A stretch of 64,000 nt of DNA from CAZLGM01 sp964623625 (GCA_964623625.1 CAZUUJ010000007.1:12704-76703); one strand, 5' to 3'. Numbered from the stretch's first letter, positions 53,537 to 61,747 are shown. Translations and numbers: made by a program. The notes: generated by a model from the sequence alone, not told the origin.

Positions 53537-54034
53537 ATGTTTAGCGATAAATTTCTCCGGCCACCGGGTGCCAGAACCGAGGAGGAGTTCCTTTCACGTT
53601 GTCTGCAGTGCGGGCAATGTGCCCAGGTGTGTATTTTCGACTGCATAAATATGCGGCGCGGCTTCAATTTTTTCCTGGCAGGTACTCCTGAGATCAACCC
53701 AAAAGAAGCTCCGTGCCACCTCTGTATGCGCTGCAGTGCGATCTGCCCATCGGATGCCCTTCATGATGTTCCCATTGAAGAAGTGAGGATGGGTATGGCC
53801 GAACTGGATCGGAAGAAATGTTATACCTGGACCGAGTTCCTCCTGTGCCGCTCCTGTTATGAGCGCTGTCCTATTAAATGGCGGGCAATGAAACTCGATC
53901 GGGGAGACTATCCGGTTATAACTGATGAGTGTGCCGGTTGCGGCTTGTGTGAGCATGTATGCCCGGCAGATGCCATTACCATCACCCCGACCCGGTATCA
54001 GCAGGCCAGAGACAAAAAGGGGAATGGTAAATGA
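53537..54034 (+). CDS. napG: NapG-like 4Fe-4S ferredoxin without signal peptide
   Basis: A 165-residue protein with four 4Fe-4S sites (CLQCGQCAQVC, CHLCMRCSAICP, CRSCYERCP, CAGCGLCEHVCP). The start FLRPPGA matches the region just after the Tat signal of NapG proteins. Here the signal is missing: an in-frame TGA lies four codons before the ATG. The protein would therefore stay in the cytoplasm unless it is carried by a partner. The next gene overlaps by 4 bases and encodes a NapH-like membrane protein. NapF is an alternative name. Confidence 0.75.
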   Translation: MFSDKFLRPPGARTEEEFLSRCLQCGQCAQVCIFDCINMRRGFNFFLAGTPEINPKEAPCHLCMRCSAICPSDALHDVPIEEVRMGMAELDRKKCYTWTEFLLCRSCYERCPIKWRAMKLDRGDYPVITDECAGCGLCEHVCPADAITITPTRYQQARDKKGNGK

Positions 54035-55677
54035 AAAAGCCGACAATTTATACCTACAGACGGGCTTTTCAGATATTTGTGGCAATCGCTTTTATCGTCA
54101 TTCCATATTTAAACAGGTCTCGATACAGCTTTGTCTATGGCAACTTCTTTTCCTTTCATATGTTCGGAATTCCGCTGGCCGACCCTTTGGCGGTTTTGCA
54201 GCTCACAGTGAAAAATCTCAATTGGCCGACACTTGATAATACTATTGGCACCATCCTGCCACTTATTCTTGCTTTTATACTGGGAACGGTTTTCTGTTCC
54301 TGGATCTGCCCATACGGTTTACTTTCCGAATGGACGCAGAAACTGAGATCAAAAGTGTTGCCAAAAGACAGTATTGGGCTCGGTTTGAATAAACCCGGGT
54401 TTAACTTCAAATTGGCAGTCTTCATTCTGGGTTTTTTCGGATTTCTTATTTTTTCAACCACACCAATTCTGAACCAGTTGTCGACAGCCGCCTGGTATGC
54501 CAGGTTTTTCCAGTACTATTTCGGCCAGGACGTTATTTCTCTCTGTTTCCTGTTTTTTCTCGGTCTCCTGCTCGCTGAATTTCTTGCAGGCAGACGATTC
54601 TGGTGCCGGTATATCTGTCCTCAGTCCATTCTGATCATCCTGACAAAACTATTGAATAAGAACAGGATGAAAGTGGCGTTTGCAGATGATAAATGCATCT
54701 GCAAACCTGGATATGAAAAATGTGAACCGGCCTGCACCCTGTCACTGAATCCTAAAAGAGTAGGTGGTCCCATTGAAACGGAGTGCAACAACTGTTCGGA
54801 TTGTATCGTTGCCTGTGCCAAAATGGGTAGCGCCCTGCAATTTGAATTTGTACCGGCCGGGACTCCTTCAAAACTCAAACAGGTGATCTCTTATCTCCCG
54901 GATCGTCTTGTCTTCATCCGTGCAATTGGTGGACTGCTCATCCTGCTTGGGCTTGGATACGGAGGTTACGCGACATTAAAGAGTGTTAACTGGCAGGAGA
55001 GACCACAGAAGATTTCTCATCCATTGCTGACAAACAAGACAATCAGCTGGGAGTCCGGCCGTTCTGATTATTTTGAACTTCTTGATGATGGAACCGTTAT
55101 TTGTGTTGGGGGGCAGTGGCCGGAAACCGGTTTTAAAGGATGGAAATGGCAGCCTCTGGATGCAAATGGTTCATTTAAAATCATTCCGGATGGGAAGCGT
55201 CCTGAAATCTATAGCGATATAACCTTCAAGGACAGGATTGCTGATGGTGCAGCCTTTTCCATAACCCATGTGGGTGGAGGGATTGGTGGTGAGTTTGAAA
55301 AATCGACCATCTCTTCTTACAAAGATCTGAAATTCAATCATCGTCAGACCGCTGTCAGGGTGAATGCAAGGGCATTTATTACCCGATATGCCAAAGAAAC
55401 CTATGTGATGTCCATATTGGTTGACGATACCAATGGTGTGATTAAAAGAATTCCAATGACAGGGAAACTGGCCGGTGATTCTGTCATGTTGACCAACGCT
55501 AAAATGTGGCGAAATAATCCGGATATCATTGTTTCCGAGGGGGATAGACCCGCTGTACTGCCCATTACGACCACTCTGAAAATTCATTATCACAGCGGTG
55601 AAGTGGAAACAGCTATGTTTAAAACCAAAACAATAATAAATAACAGTCTGGAAATATATGAAGACCTCTGGTTCTAA
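54031..55677 (+). CDS. napH: NapH-like membrane ferredoxin with large C-terminal domain
   Basis: A 548-residue protein, nearly twice the usual NapH length. Residues 1-320 are NapH-like: about five helices with two CxxxCP motifs (CSWICPYG, CRYICPQ) and a ferredoxin region (CICKPGYEKCEPAC, CNNCSDC). The last 220 residues, after a further helix near 285-307, form a beta-rich domain (FELLDDGTVICVGGQWPE, then SITHVGGGIGGEFE) that I do not recognise and that should face the periplasm if the helix count holds. The protein probably takes electrons from menaquinol. It overlaps both neighbours. Confidence 0.78.
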   Translation: MKKPTIYTYRRAFQIFVAIAFIVIPYLNRSRYSFVYGNFFSFHMFGIPLADPLAVLQLTVKNLNWPTLDNTIGTILPLILAFILGTVFCSWICPYGLLSEWTQKLRSKVLPKDSIGLGLNKPGFNFKLAVFILGFFGFLIFSTTPILNQLSTAAWYARFFQYYFGQDVISLCFLFFLGLLLAEFLAGRRFWCRYICPQSILIILTKLLNKNRMKVAFADDKCICKPGYEKCEPACTLSLNPKRVGGPIETECNNCSDCIVACAKMGSALQFEFVPAGTPSKLKQVISYLPDRLVFIRAIGGLLILLGLGYGGYATLKSVNWQERPQKISHPLLTNKTISWESGRSDYFELLDDGTVICVGGQWPETGFKGWKWQPLDANGSFKIIPDGKRPEIYSDITFKDRIADGAAFSITHVGGGIGGEFEKSTISSYKDLKFNHRQTAVRVNARAFITRYAKETYVMSILVDDTNGVIKRIPMTGKLAGDSVMLTNAKMWRNNPDIIVSEGDRPAVLPITTTLKIHYHSGEVETAMFKTKTIINNSLEIYEDLWF

Positions 55678-56155
55678 ACACATGAATGATCATCGAGTCT
55701 CAATAACTGTTGCTACCTTTGTTTTTGTTGCTGTCCTTCTCATCAATCCGGGTTTATCGGCAGTTGCAGAAAATACCAGTGGAAAAAGATTTATTGTAGA
55801 CCGGGAGACGGTGGTCGACACAAGTACCGGTCTCATGTGGGCTGTCCGGGACAATGGTTATGATATTAACTGGCAGGACTCCAAGGAGTTCTGTGAGAAA
55901 TTTACAGGTAACGGCTTTTCCGATTGGCGAATGCCGACCCAGGATGAACTGGCATCTATCTACAGTTTCGACCCTCAATCGAATAGGGATTACTCAATTT
56001 TTCCATTTTTTCAAATAACCGGCTCCTGTCTCTGGGGATCGGATACAAAGAAGGCAACAGTTGCCATTTTCGATTATTACTACGGCAGCAGGGATTGGGG
56101 CCATCCCAATTCCATCATCGAGGCGCGGGTTCTGCCGGTCAGAAAGGTAAAGTAG
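55658..56155 (+). CDS. DUF1566/Lcl-domain secreted protein
   Basis: A 165-residue protein with a signal peptide (SITVATFVFVAVLLINPGLSAVA) and a DUF1566/Lcl_C domain: VVDTSTGLMWAV, FSDWRMPTQDEL and the closing RVLPVRKVK. The frame from 55658 overlaps napH by 20 bases; the ATG at 55682 is an alternative with a more usual signal. Such domains are found in secreted or lipoprotein binding proteins of unknown role. Its last bases, including the region after the stop, recur as a remnant at 63.9 kb. Confidence 0.75.
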   Translation: MKTSGSKHMNDHRVSITVATFVFVAVLLINPGLSAVAENTSGKRFIVDRETVVDTSTGLMWAVRDNGYDINWQDSKEFCEKFTGNGFSDWRMPTQDELASIYSFDPQSNRDYSIFPFFQITGSCLWGSDTKKATVAIFDYYYGSRDWGHPNSIIEARVLPVRKVK

Positions 56156-56230
56156 AGCCAATAGCTAAGTGAATGGCAAATAGCTTTTCATCTTGCCGAG
56201 GGCAGCAAATTGTAAACTGTTCACTTTTCC
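56150..56230 (+). repeat. Heptamer-rich dispersed repeat, copy C
   Basis: AATGGCAAATAGC-type units, then a core TTGCCGAGGGCAGCAAATTG and GTAAACTGTTCAC. It matches copies A and B and starts at the end of the DUF1566 gene. The 510-base gap to the next gene also holds the two activator dyads and the sigma-54 promoter described separately. Confidence 0.6.
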
Positions 56231-56451
56231 TTAAATCCGTGACGGAGTCTGCGGTTTTGTTAAATAACATATTGATATAATGAAAAAATTGTACGCAACA
56301 GGGTTTGAACCAAACAAAGAAGCAGTGCCAGCGGATGTACTCCATGAGCACATCCTTTGGAGCTCTTGCCAATTCAGGTTTTCGTTATTTCCCGTTCACC
56401 ATCCTATGCTAACCTAACTCCTTATATCTTTCATTGTCTTTTGCCATCTTT

Positions 56452-56467
56452 GTTACCAAAAGGTATC
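56452..56467. promoter_or_regulatory. Upstream activator dyad 1 of the octaheme operon
   Basis: GTTACC-AAAA-GGTATC fits the GNTACC-N4-GGTANC dyad. It is 33 bases before the second dyad, the same spacing as in the nap promoter. Confidence 0.7.
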
Positions 56468-56484
56468 ATATTTGAAGCGACAGT

Positions 56485-56500
56485 GTTACGCATTGGTATC
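56485..56500. promoter_or_regulatory. Upstream activator dyad 2 of the octaheme operon
   Basis: GTTACG-CATT-GGTATC, one base off the dyad pattern. It starts 68 bases before the sigma-54 element, close to the 66 bases in the nap promoter. Confidence 0.68.
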
Positions 56501-56552
56501 ACATCGTGGTCCTCCTTATGTTAACTCCTTCAAAAAGCGGCAAAAAATAAAG

Positions 56553-56568
56553 TGGAATACTAATTGCA
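56553..56568 (+). promoter_or_regulatory. Sigma-54 promoter of the octaheme operon
   Basis: TGGAATACTAATTGCA matches TGGYAYRN4YTGCW except for the fourth base (A for Y). It lies 98 bases before the first gap-free gene start at 56666. Confidence 0.75.
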
Positions 56569-56665
56569 TTTAACCTATTGTTGAGTTGTGCTGTTCGGTA
56601 TTCCGGGCAGCAAAAAAGGAGGAGTGAAGCGGTTTTTAACTAATTAACCAAGAGAGGAGGAATTG

Positions 56666-57214
56666 GTGGAAACGGAGGGTTATAAATCAAAATACAACAC
56701 CCATGTGATCAGGCTGGTTATTCTGCTGGTCGTGGTGGGTGTGGGCGGCTTTATTGCCCGTGCAGCCTTTACGCCTGACACCATGGGACAGTATGGTCCT
56801 TATCGCGGAAGCGATATCGAAGATCAAAAGAACAGGCCAATGCGGAACATGACCAACGATTCATGTTTCCAATGCCACGATTTAATTAGAAAGGCGCATA
56901 AAAAAGGAGTCCATAAGGATGTTTCCTGTGAAGTCTGCCACGGCGCCTATGCCAATCATATCAAAGATGGAAAATATGTCGGCAAACTGCCGGTTAAACG
57001 AGGCGATGACATAACACCACTCTGTCTGAGATGTCATAACAAGATCATCCAGGCTCGACCGCAGGAATCGATCAAAGTTGTTGCCATGCCCCAGCATCTT
57101 GAAGAGAAAAAGGTGCGTCTTGATCATAACTGTGATCAGTGTCATTACGTTCACGACCCGCTTCTCTGGGTCAAGCAGGCCAAAGAAATGCTTGGCATTA
57201 AGGAGGAGAAATAA
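56666..57214 (+). CDS. Membrane-anchored tetraheme cytochrome
   Basis: A 182-residue protein with an N-terminal membrane anchor (VIRLVILLVVVGVGGFIARAAF) and four CxxCH sites (CFQCH, CEVCH, CLRCH, CDQCH). I start it at the GTG at 56666, five bases after GGAGG; a TTG at 56663 is too close to it. It is followed by NrfC-like and NrfD-like genes, so it probably links their quinol oxidation to the periplasmic octaheme enzyme. It is not a typical NrfH, though it may do the same job. Confidence 0.78.
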   Translation: METEGYKSKYNTHVIRLVILLVVVGVGGFIARAAFTPDTMGQYGPYRGSDIEDQKNRPMRNMTNDSCFQCHDLIRKAHKKGVHKDVSCEVCHGAYANHIKDGKYVGKLPVKRGDDITPLCLRCHNKIIQARPQESIKVVAMPQHLEEKKVRLDHNCDQCHYVHDPLLWVKQAKEMLGIKEEK

Positions 57215-58014
57215 TGGAGTCTATGAAAGACATAAAAGAAGAAATCGCCCGGGATCGCCGTGGTTTTATCAAAAAAGTGATGGGTGGTACCATCGCCGGA
57301 TCTCTGCTAATGGTTATTCCCGCATCCGCTGTCGAAATTGCGGAACAGATACCGGGAATGCGGGCTGAGGAAACAATCTTTACCAAGAAAAAATTCGCTT
57401 TTGTGGTAGATGTTACCAAATGTATCGGTTGCGGTTCCTGCTGCGTTGCCGACAGGAATGAATATGATGTACCCGATGGCGTCTATAGAACATGGATTGA
57501 GCGGTATATCATCGATGATCATGATAATGTCTATGTCGATTCACCCAACGGTGGAACGGACGGTTATACCGAACCTCGAACCGATATTCCTCACCCTGTC
57601 CGGGATACGTTTTTCGTCCCCAAACTGTGTAATATGTGTCAAAAGCCCTCGTGTGTTCAGGTTTGCCCGGTTGGTGCTACCTACAAGACTGAAGATGGCT
57701 TTGTCCTTGTTGATGCCAAACGATGCGTTGGCTGCGGCTACTGTATCCAGGCCTGCCCATACTCTGTACGCTATTTTAATAAAGCGCATACCGCGGATAA
57801 GTGCACATGGTGCTATCATCGTGTCCGCCAGGGAATGCTGCCGTCGTGTGTGAGTGTATGTCCGGTCCACGCGAGGAAATTTGGAGACCTGGCCGATAAA
57901 AAGTCTGAAGTTTATAAACTTTTACGTGAACCACATGTTATTTCGATCCTGAAACCGGGTATGGGGAATCAACCAGCCCTCCACTATTTAGGGTTGAGAA
58001 GGGAGGTGGTCTAA
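57214..58014 (+). CDS. NrfC-like periplasmic 4Fe-4S protein
   Basis: A 266-residue electron transfer subunit with a Tat-like signal (ARDRRGFIKKVMGGTIAGSLLMV) and four cubane sites: CIGCGSC, CNMCQKPSCVQVCP, CVGCGYCIQACP and CTWCYHRVRQGMLPSCVSVCP. The family includes NrfC, PsrB and DmsB-type proteins. It overlaps the previous stop by one base (TAATG) and precedes NrfD. Together they should oxidise quinol and pass electrons to the cytochromes. Confidence 0.86.
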   Translation: MESMKDIKEEIARDRRGFIKKVMGGTIAGSLLMVIPASAVEIAEQIPGMRAEETIFTKKKFAFVVDVTKCIGCGSCCVADRNEYDVPDGVYRTWIERYIIDDHDNVYVDSPNGGTDGYTEPRTDIPHPVRDTFFVPKLCNMCQKPSCVQVCPVGATYKTEDGFVLVDAKRCVGCGYCIQACPYSVRYFNKAHTADKCTWCYHRVRQGMLPSCVSVCPVHARKFGDLADKKSEVYKLLREPHVISILKPGMGNQPALHYLGLRREVV

Positions 58015-59216
58015 TGAAGGCGGCAGTAGCAGCTAGCGGTGACACGCTCACCCAACTGACAAGTTTTGTTTTTCCAAACGATGTTCATGTTCACTGGAGC
58101 CTGATGATCGTATTGTATCCATACATTACCGGTATTGTGGCTGGAGCTTTTATCGTCTCTTCCATGTACCATGTTTTCCATGTAAAAGAGCTTAAGCCGA
58201 TCGCCAGGTTCTCATTGCTGTTTGCCCTGGCCTTTCTGATCTGCGCCACCTGGCCTCTGCTCAACCATCTAGGTCGGCCGGAAAGAGCGCTGTCCATGAT
58301 GCTGACACCGAATCCAACTTCAGCCATGGCCGGTTTCGGCTACATTTACTCGGCCTACATGGTGGTTCTGGTCCTTGAAATTCTCTTTATCTATCGACCG
58401 ACCATGGTGCAGTTCAAAGAAAAATCAACCGGTTTCATGAAGACTCTTTATGGAGCGCTTACTTTCGGTTCTGATAATGTCGGTGAAAAATCCCTGGCCC
58501 TGGATCATAAAATTATTGGTTTTTTAGCGGCAATCGGTATTCCCATGGCCTGTGTCCTACATGGCTATGTCGGCTTTATCTTTGGGGGTGTAAAAGCCAA
58601 CCCCTTATGGGCTACACCGCTGATGCCGTTAATCTTTTTACTCTCGGCCTGCGTGTCCGGTATTGCAGGTATCATCGTGACCTATATGGTCATGAAGAAG
58701 TTCAAGGGTGAACCGATGGATGTGGATTGTATCCGCACCTGCATCAAGTTCCTCTGGGGCTTTTTCATCCTCGATTTTGTCTTCGAAATGCTTGAAGTGT
58801 TCTCTCACTTCTATATGTCGACCCACCACTGGCATACGCTGGAAGCTTTGCTTTGGGGGCCGCTCTATACCTCATACTGGACCTTCCAGGTCAAGATATT
58901 CTCTGTCATTCCTTTCTTCCTGCTGATGTACTTGAGTCTGGTGAAAGTCAAGGACAAGGTGCTGCTGATCCTTGCACCAATAGCTTCTGTCATGATCCTG
59001 CTGCAGGTTCTGCTCATGAGATGGAATGTTGTTGTTGGTGGGCAGTTAATGTCAAAAAGCGAACGGGGAGCAACAGTCTTTCATCCCCAGTGGTTTGAAA
59101 AAGAGGGTATCATGGCAGCCATTATCATTATGGTGGCGCCCATTATTATCCTCTGGATATTCGGTAAGATATTTCCTTTCTGGAGCGATGAAAAGAAGGC
59201 TGGCGAGACCGCCTGA
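58014..59216 (+). CDS. NrfD/PsrC-like quinol-oxidising membrane protein
   Basis: A 400-residue integral membrane protein of the NrfD/PsrC family with eight to ten helices (HWSLMIVLYPYITGIVAGAFIVS is typical of the first). It lacks cofactor-binding cysteines, as expected. It forms the quinol site of the complex made with the NrfC-like protein. It starts in the stop of the previous gene (TAATG). A 160-base gap with hairpins separates it from the octaheme gene, which may allow differential expression. Confidence 0.86.
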   Translation: MKAAVAASGDTLTQLTSFVFPNDVHVHWSLMIVLYPYITGIVAGAFIVSSMYHVFHVKELKPIARFSLLFALAFLICATWPLLNHLGRPERALSMMLTPNPTSAMAGFGYIYSAYMVVLVLEILFIYRPTMVQFKEKSTGFMKTLYGALTFGSDNVGEKSLALDHKIIGFLAAIGIPMACVLHGYVGFIFGGVKANPLWATPLMPLIFLLSACVSGIAGIIVTYMVMKKFKGEPMDVDCIRTCIKFLWGFFILDFVFEMLEVFSHFYMSTHHWHTLEALLWGPLYTSYWTFQVKIFSVIPFFLLMYLSLVKVKDKVLLILAPIASVMILLQVLLMRWNVVVGGQLMSKSERGATVFHPQWFEKEGIMAAIIIMVAPIIILWIFGKIFPFWSDEKKAGETA

Positions 59217-59326
59217 GTTCATGTTGCAGATGTTTAGTCAAGTAGGTAACAAACAATTCCTATAGGATAAAACTCAACAAAAAAAGGAGGGAAAAAGGGA
59301 AGTAAAGATGTAACGTGCGTTAACCC

Positions 59327-59360
59327 GCCGGCAGAAGCCGGCAAACTTAACAATTGTTAA
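59327..59360 (+). promoter_or_regulatory. Hairpin and palindrome before the octaheme gene
   Basis: GCCGGC-AGAA-GCCGGC, a short GC-rich hairpin, followed by the palindrome TTAACAATTGTTAA, both just upstream of the ribosome site GGAGGAAG. They lie in the leader of the octaheme gene and may stabilise or process the mRNA, as it has no T-run to end transcription. Confidence 0.45.
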
Positions 59361-59376
59361 AATTGGAGGAAGCTTT

Positions 59377-60963
59377 ATGCATCATTGGAAAAAAGTTGTA
59401 ACAATGGCGGTTATCGGCCTGTTTATGGCGGTACCGTCATTCGCAGCCACCAAAGCATCTTCAAATGTTACAGATGCCAAGGTAAAAGAGATGAACGTTA
59501 AATGTGTCAACTGCCATCTCAAAGAGAACAACTCTTTAGTACAGCAGTGGAAAAACTCTCCTCACGCAGCAGCTCAGGACGGTCAAGTTTCCTGTTATAA
59601 CTGTCACGCTGCCGAGAAGGGTGACATCCTCGGTTATGAGCACGAAGGTGCTTTCATCAAGACAGCTCTTTCTCCGAAAGACTGTGGTTACTGTCATGAG
59701 AGAGAAGTAAAAGAACAGCAGAACTCCCATCACGCTGCCGCTGGTCAGATCATGGCCTCTCTGGACAACGTACTGGGTGAAGTAATTTGCTCAATGGAAG
59801 ACAAGGCAGATGCGGCTAACGGCTGCTGGCAGTGTCACGGATCTAACCTGACCGTCTTGAAAGACAAGTCCGGTAAGACTCTGAAGAATGAGTTCGGCGC
59901 TGTTATGTTCGATCCGATGACCTATCCCAACTCCGGTATGGGTCGTCTGAATCCTGACGGTTTTGCAGGTGTATGTAACTCCTGTCACGGCAAGCACTCT
60001 TTCCGTGCTTCCGTTGCCCGTCAGCCCGAGAACTGTGGTAAATGTCACATCGGTCCTGACCATCCGCAGATTGAGATCTATAACGAGTCCAAGCATGGTA
60101 TTGCTTACAATGCTGCCATTAAAGGACCCGGCATGAACGCCATGAATATCCTCAAGGCTGGAAAGTGGATTCTTGGTAAAGACTACTACACCGCTCCGAC
60201 CTGCTCTACCTGTCATATGGGTGCTTATGTAGCGTCAAACGGTGCTGTTGTTCAGAACACCCACAACGTTGGCGACAGGATTTCCTGGAACCTGCGTGCC
60301 AAGATCTCCAAGAAGCTCAATCGTGTTGAGTTCGGTGACGGTACTGTAAAAGACATCGTTGGTGACATTCCGCCTCAGCCTGGTTCTACCATCAAGTACA
60401 AAGAGTTCAAGATGGTTGATGGTAAGTGGAAGAAAGTTCCTGCCGAGAAAGAAGCTGTTAAAGTAATCTCCTGGGAACAGCGTCGTAAGGCCATGCAGGG
60501 CGTTTGTAAGCAGTGTCACGGTGTTCAGAAGGTAGAGAGCTTCTACAAGCAGTTTGACGCACTCGTTGTCACCTACAATGAGAAGTTCGCCAAGCCGACC
60601 CAGATGCTGTACAAAATGGCTAAGAAAGAAGGCCTGGTACACGGATCAACCTTCCACACCAAGCTTGGTTGGTACTGGTGGGAACTGTGGCATCATGAGG
60701 GACGTCGTGCTCGTCACGGTGCTTCTATGATGGGACCAGACTATACACACTGGCACGGTATGTACGATATCGCCGAGAACTTCTATTATCATTTCCTGCC
60801 GGAGCTGATGAAGCTTGCCAAGAAGAAAGGCAAAGAAGCTATGTTCAAGAAAGAAGTTGACGCGGTTCTTGCACGTCCCGAGCATCAGTGGTACAAGAAA
60901 GGCTTTGACGCCGACGTTATGAAGGCGATCCAAGCTGAGCAGAAAGAGCGTTATAAGCAGTAA
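59377..60963 (+). CDS. Octaheme HAO-like cytochrome, probable nitrite reductase
   Basis: A 528-residue periplasmic protein with a signal peptide (residues 1-23) and eight CxxCH sites (CVNCH, CYNCH, CGYCH, CWQCH, CNSCH, CGKCH, CSTCH, CKQCH). The helical C-terminal part (WWELWHHEGRRARHG, then GPDYTHWHGMYD) is that of hydroxylamine oxidoreductase relatives. Members in sulfate reducers and Campylobacterota reduce nitrite or hydroxylamine. Whether the crosslinking Tyr of oxidative HAO is present needs an alignment. It is the last gene of a quinol-to-octaheme operon with the nap-type promoter, and its codon use points to very strong expression. Confidence 0.85.
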   Translation: MHHWKKVVTMAVIGLFMAVPSFAATKASSNVTDAKVKEMNVKCVNCHLKENNSLVQQWKNSPHAAAQDGQVSCYNCHAAEKGDILGYEHEGAFIKTALSPKDCGYCHEREVKEQQNSHHAAAGQIMASLDNVLGEVICSMEDKADAANGCWQCHGSNLTVLKDKSGKTLKNEFGAVMFDPMTYPNSGMGRLNPDGFAGVCNSCHGKHSFRASVARQPENCGKCHIGPDHPQIEIYNESKHGIAYNAAIKGPGMNAMNILKAGKWILGKDYYTAPTCSTCHMGAYVASNGAVVQNTHNVGDRISWNLRAKISKKLNRVEFGDGTVKDIVGDIPPQPGSTIKYKEFKMVDGKWKKVPAEKEAVKVISWEQRRKAMQGVCKQCHGVQKVESFYKQFDALVVTYNEKFAKPTQMLYKMAKKEGLVHGSTFHTKLGWYWWELWHHEGRRARHGASMMGPDYTHWHGMYDIAENFYYHFLPELMKLAKKKGKEAMFKKEVDAVLARPEHQWYKKGFDADVMKAIQAEQKERYKQ

Positions 60964-61000
60964 TCAATTTGTTGATTAATAACGCTTGGTTTTAACGCAC

Positions 61001-61031
61001 AGCCCCGGCCGTCTTTCTGACGGTCGGGGCT
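61001..61031 (+). terminator. Terminator hairpin of the octaheme operon
   Basis: AGCCCCGGCCGTC and GACGGTCGGGGCT form a 13-bp stem with one G-U pair and a 5-base loop. The tail is only moderately T-rich (TCGTATTGTT). It begins 37 bases after the stop. Confidence 0.75.
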
Positions 61032-61054
61032 TCGTATTGTTAATTAAACGTGGG

Positions 61055-61672
61055 ATGTTATTTGCAATGGTTATTAGAAATATTGTTATAGGAATATGTT
61101 GTCTGGGACTCTGTCTGCTCACCTATTCATCGGATGTTTGTGCTGCAAAGATCAAGGATGTCTCCCAACATAAGTTGGTAGGTGAGATCGTTAAGCTTGA
61201 TCTGGGTTTTGGCAAGTACAGGCTGATGAGCAAAATGAGTGCTGAACAGTTGAAGATTGCCAAAAGAAATAAAGTGAAATCAAATATTCCAGGTACAATT
61301 AAATTCAGAGATGGAAATATTGGGGCGGTGTATGATGTTGATTCAGGGATGATTCTGGCGGTGTTTCAGGAGGCGGATGACATCGAGAAAAAGCAGACCC
61401 AGCTGATTATCAACGATATGATGCTGACCTATGGTTCACCGACCACAATGGCCCACAATAAGATCGTTTACTGGGCATTCAACGCTAACGGTCTGATCTC
61501 AGACAAAGAACATCAAGCCAGTAAGGCAAATGCCGATGTGTCAATTATTGCCACAGTCAAACTCAGTTCCAAATTGGATATCATGGGGAAGGCCCAGCAG
61601 GACGACCAGAAAAACAAGATCTATATTATTATCACTTCTCCACCAGTCATAAAAGATTATCTTGACAGATAA
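61055..61672 (+). CDS. Secreted protein of unknown function
   Basis: A 205-residue protein with a signal peptide (NIVIGICCLGLCLLTYSSDVCAA) and no cofactor motif. I start it at the ATG at 61055, after the terminator hairpin; the ATG at 61067 is an alternative. The body is alpha/beta and rich in Lys (IVKLDLGFGKYRLMSKMSAEQLK). It follows the octaheme operon and might be a periplasmic partner, but no family was recognised. Confidence 0.55.
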   Translation: MLFAMVIRNIVIGICCLGLCLLTYSSDVCAAKIKDVSQHKLVGEIVKLDLGFGKYRLMSKMSAEQLKIAKRNKVKSNIPGTIKFRDGNIGAVYDVDSGMILAVFQEADDIEKKQTQLIINDMMLTYGSPTTMAHNKIVYWAFNANGLISDKEHQASKANADVSIIATVKLSSKLDIMGKAQQDDQKNKIYIIITSPPVIKDYLDR

Positions 61673-61747
61673 TCGTCTGCTCCGTTTGCCGTTTCCCGGT
61701 ATTCTCGGGTTATTATTGCGCAGCTGTTTTACCACAAGCTGTAAAAA

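Noticed and set aside
53359..53697. 112-codon minus-strand frame upstream of the NapG-like gene
   Set aside because: It runs over the cysteine motifs of the NapG-like gene; no ribosome site or domain.
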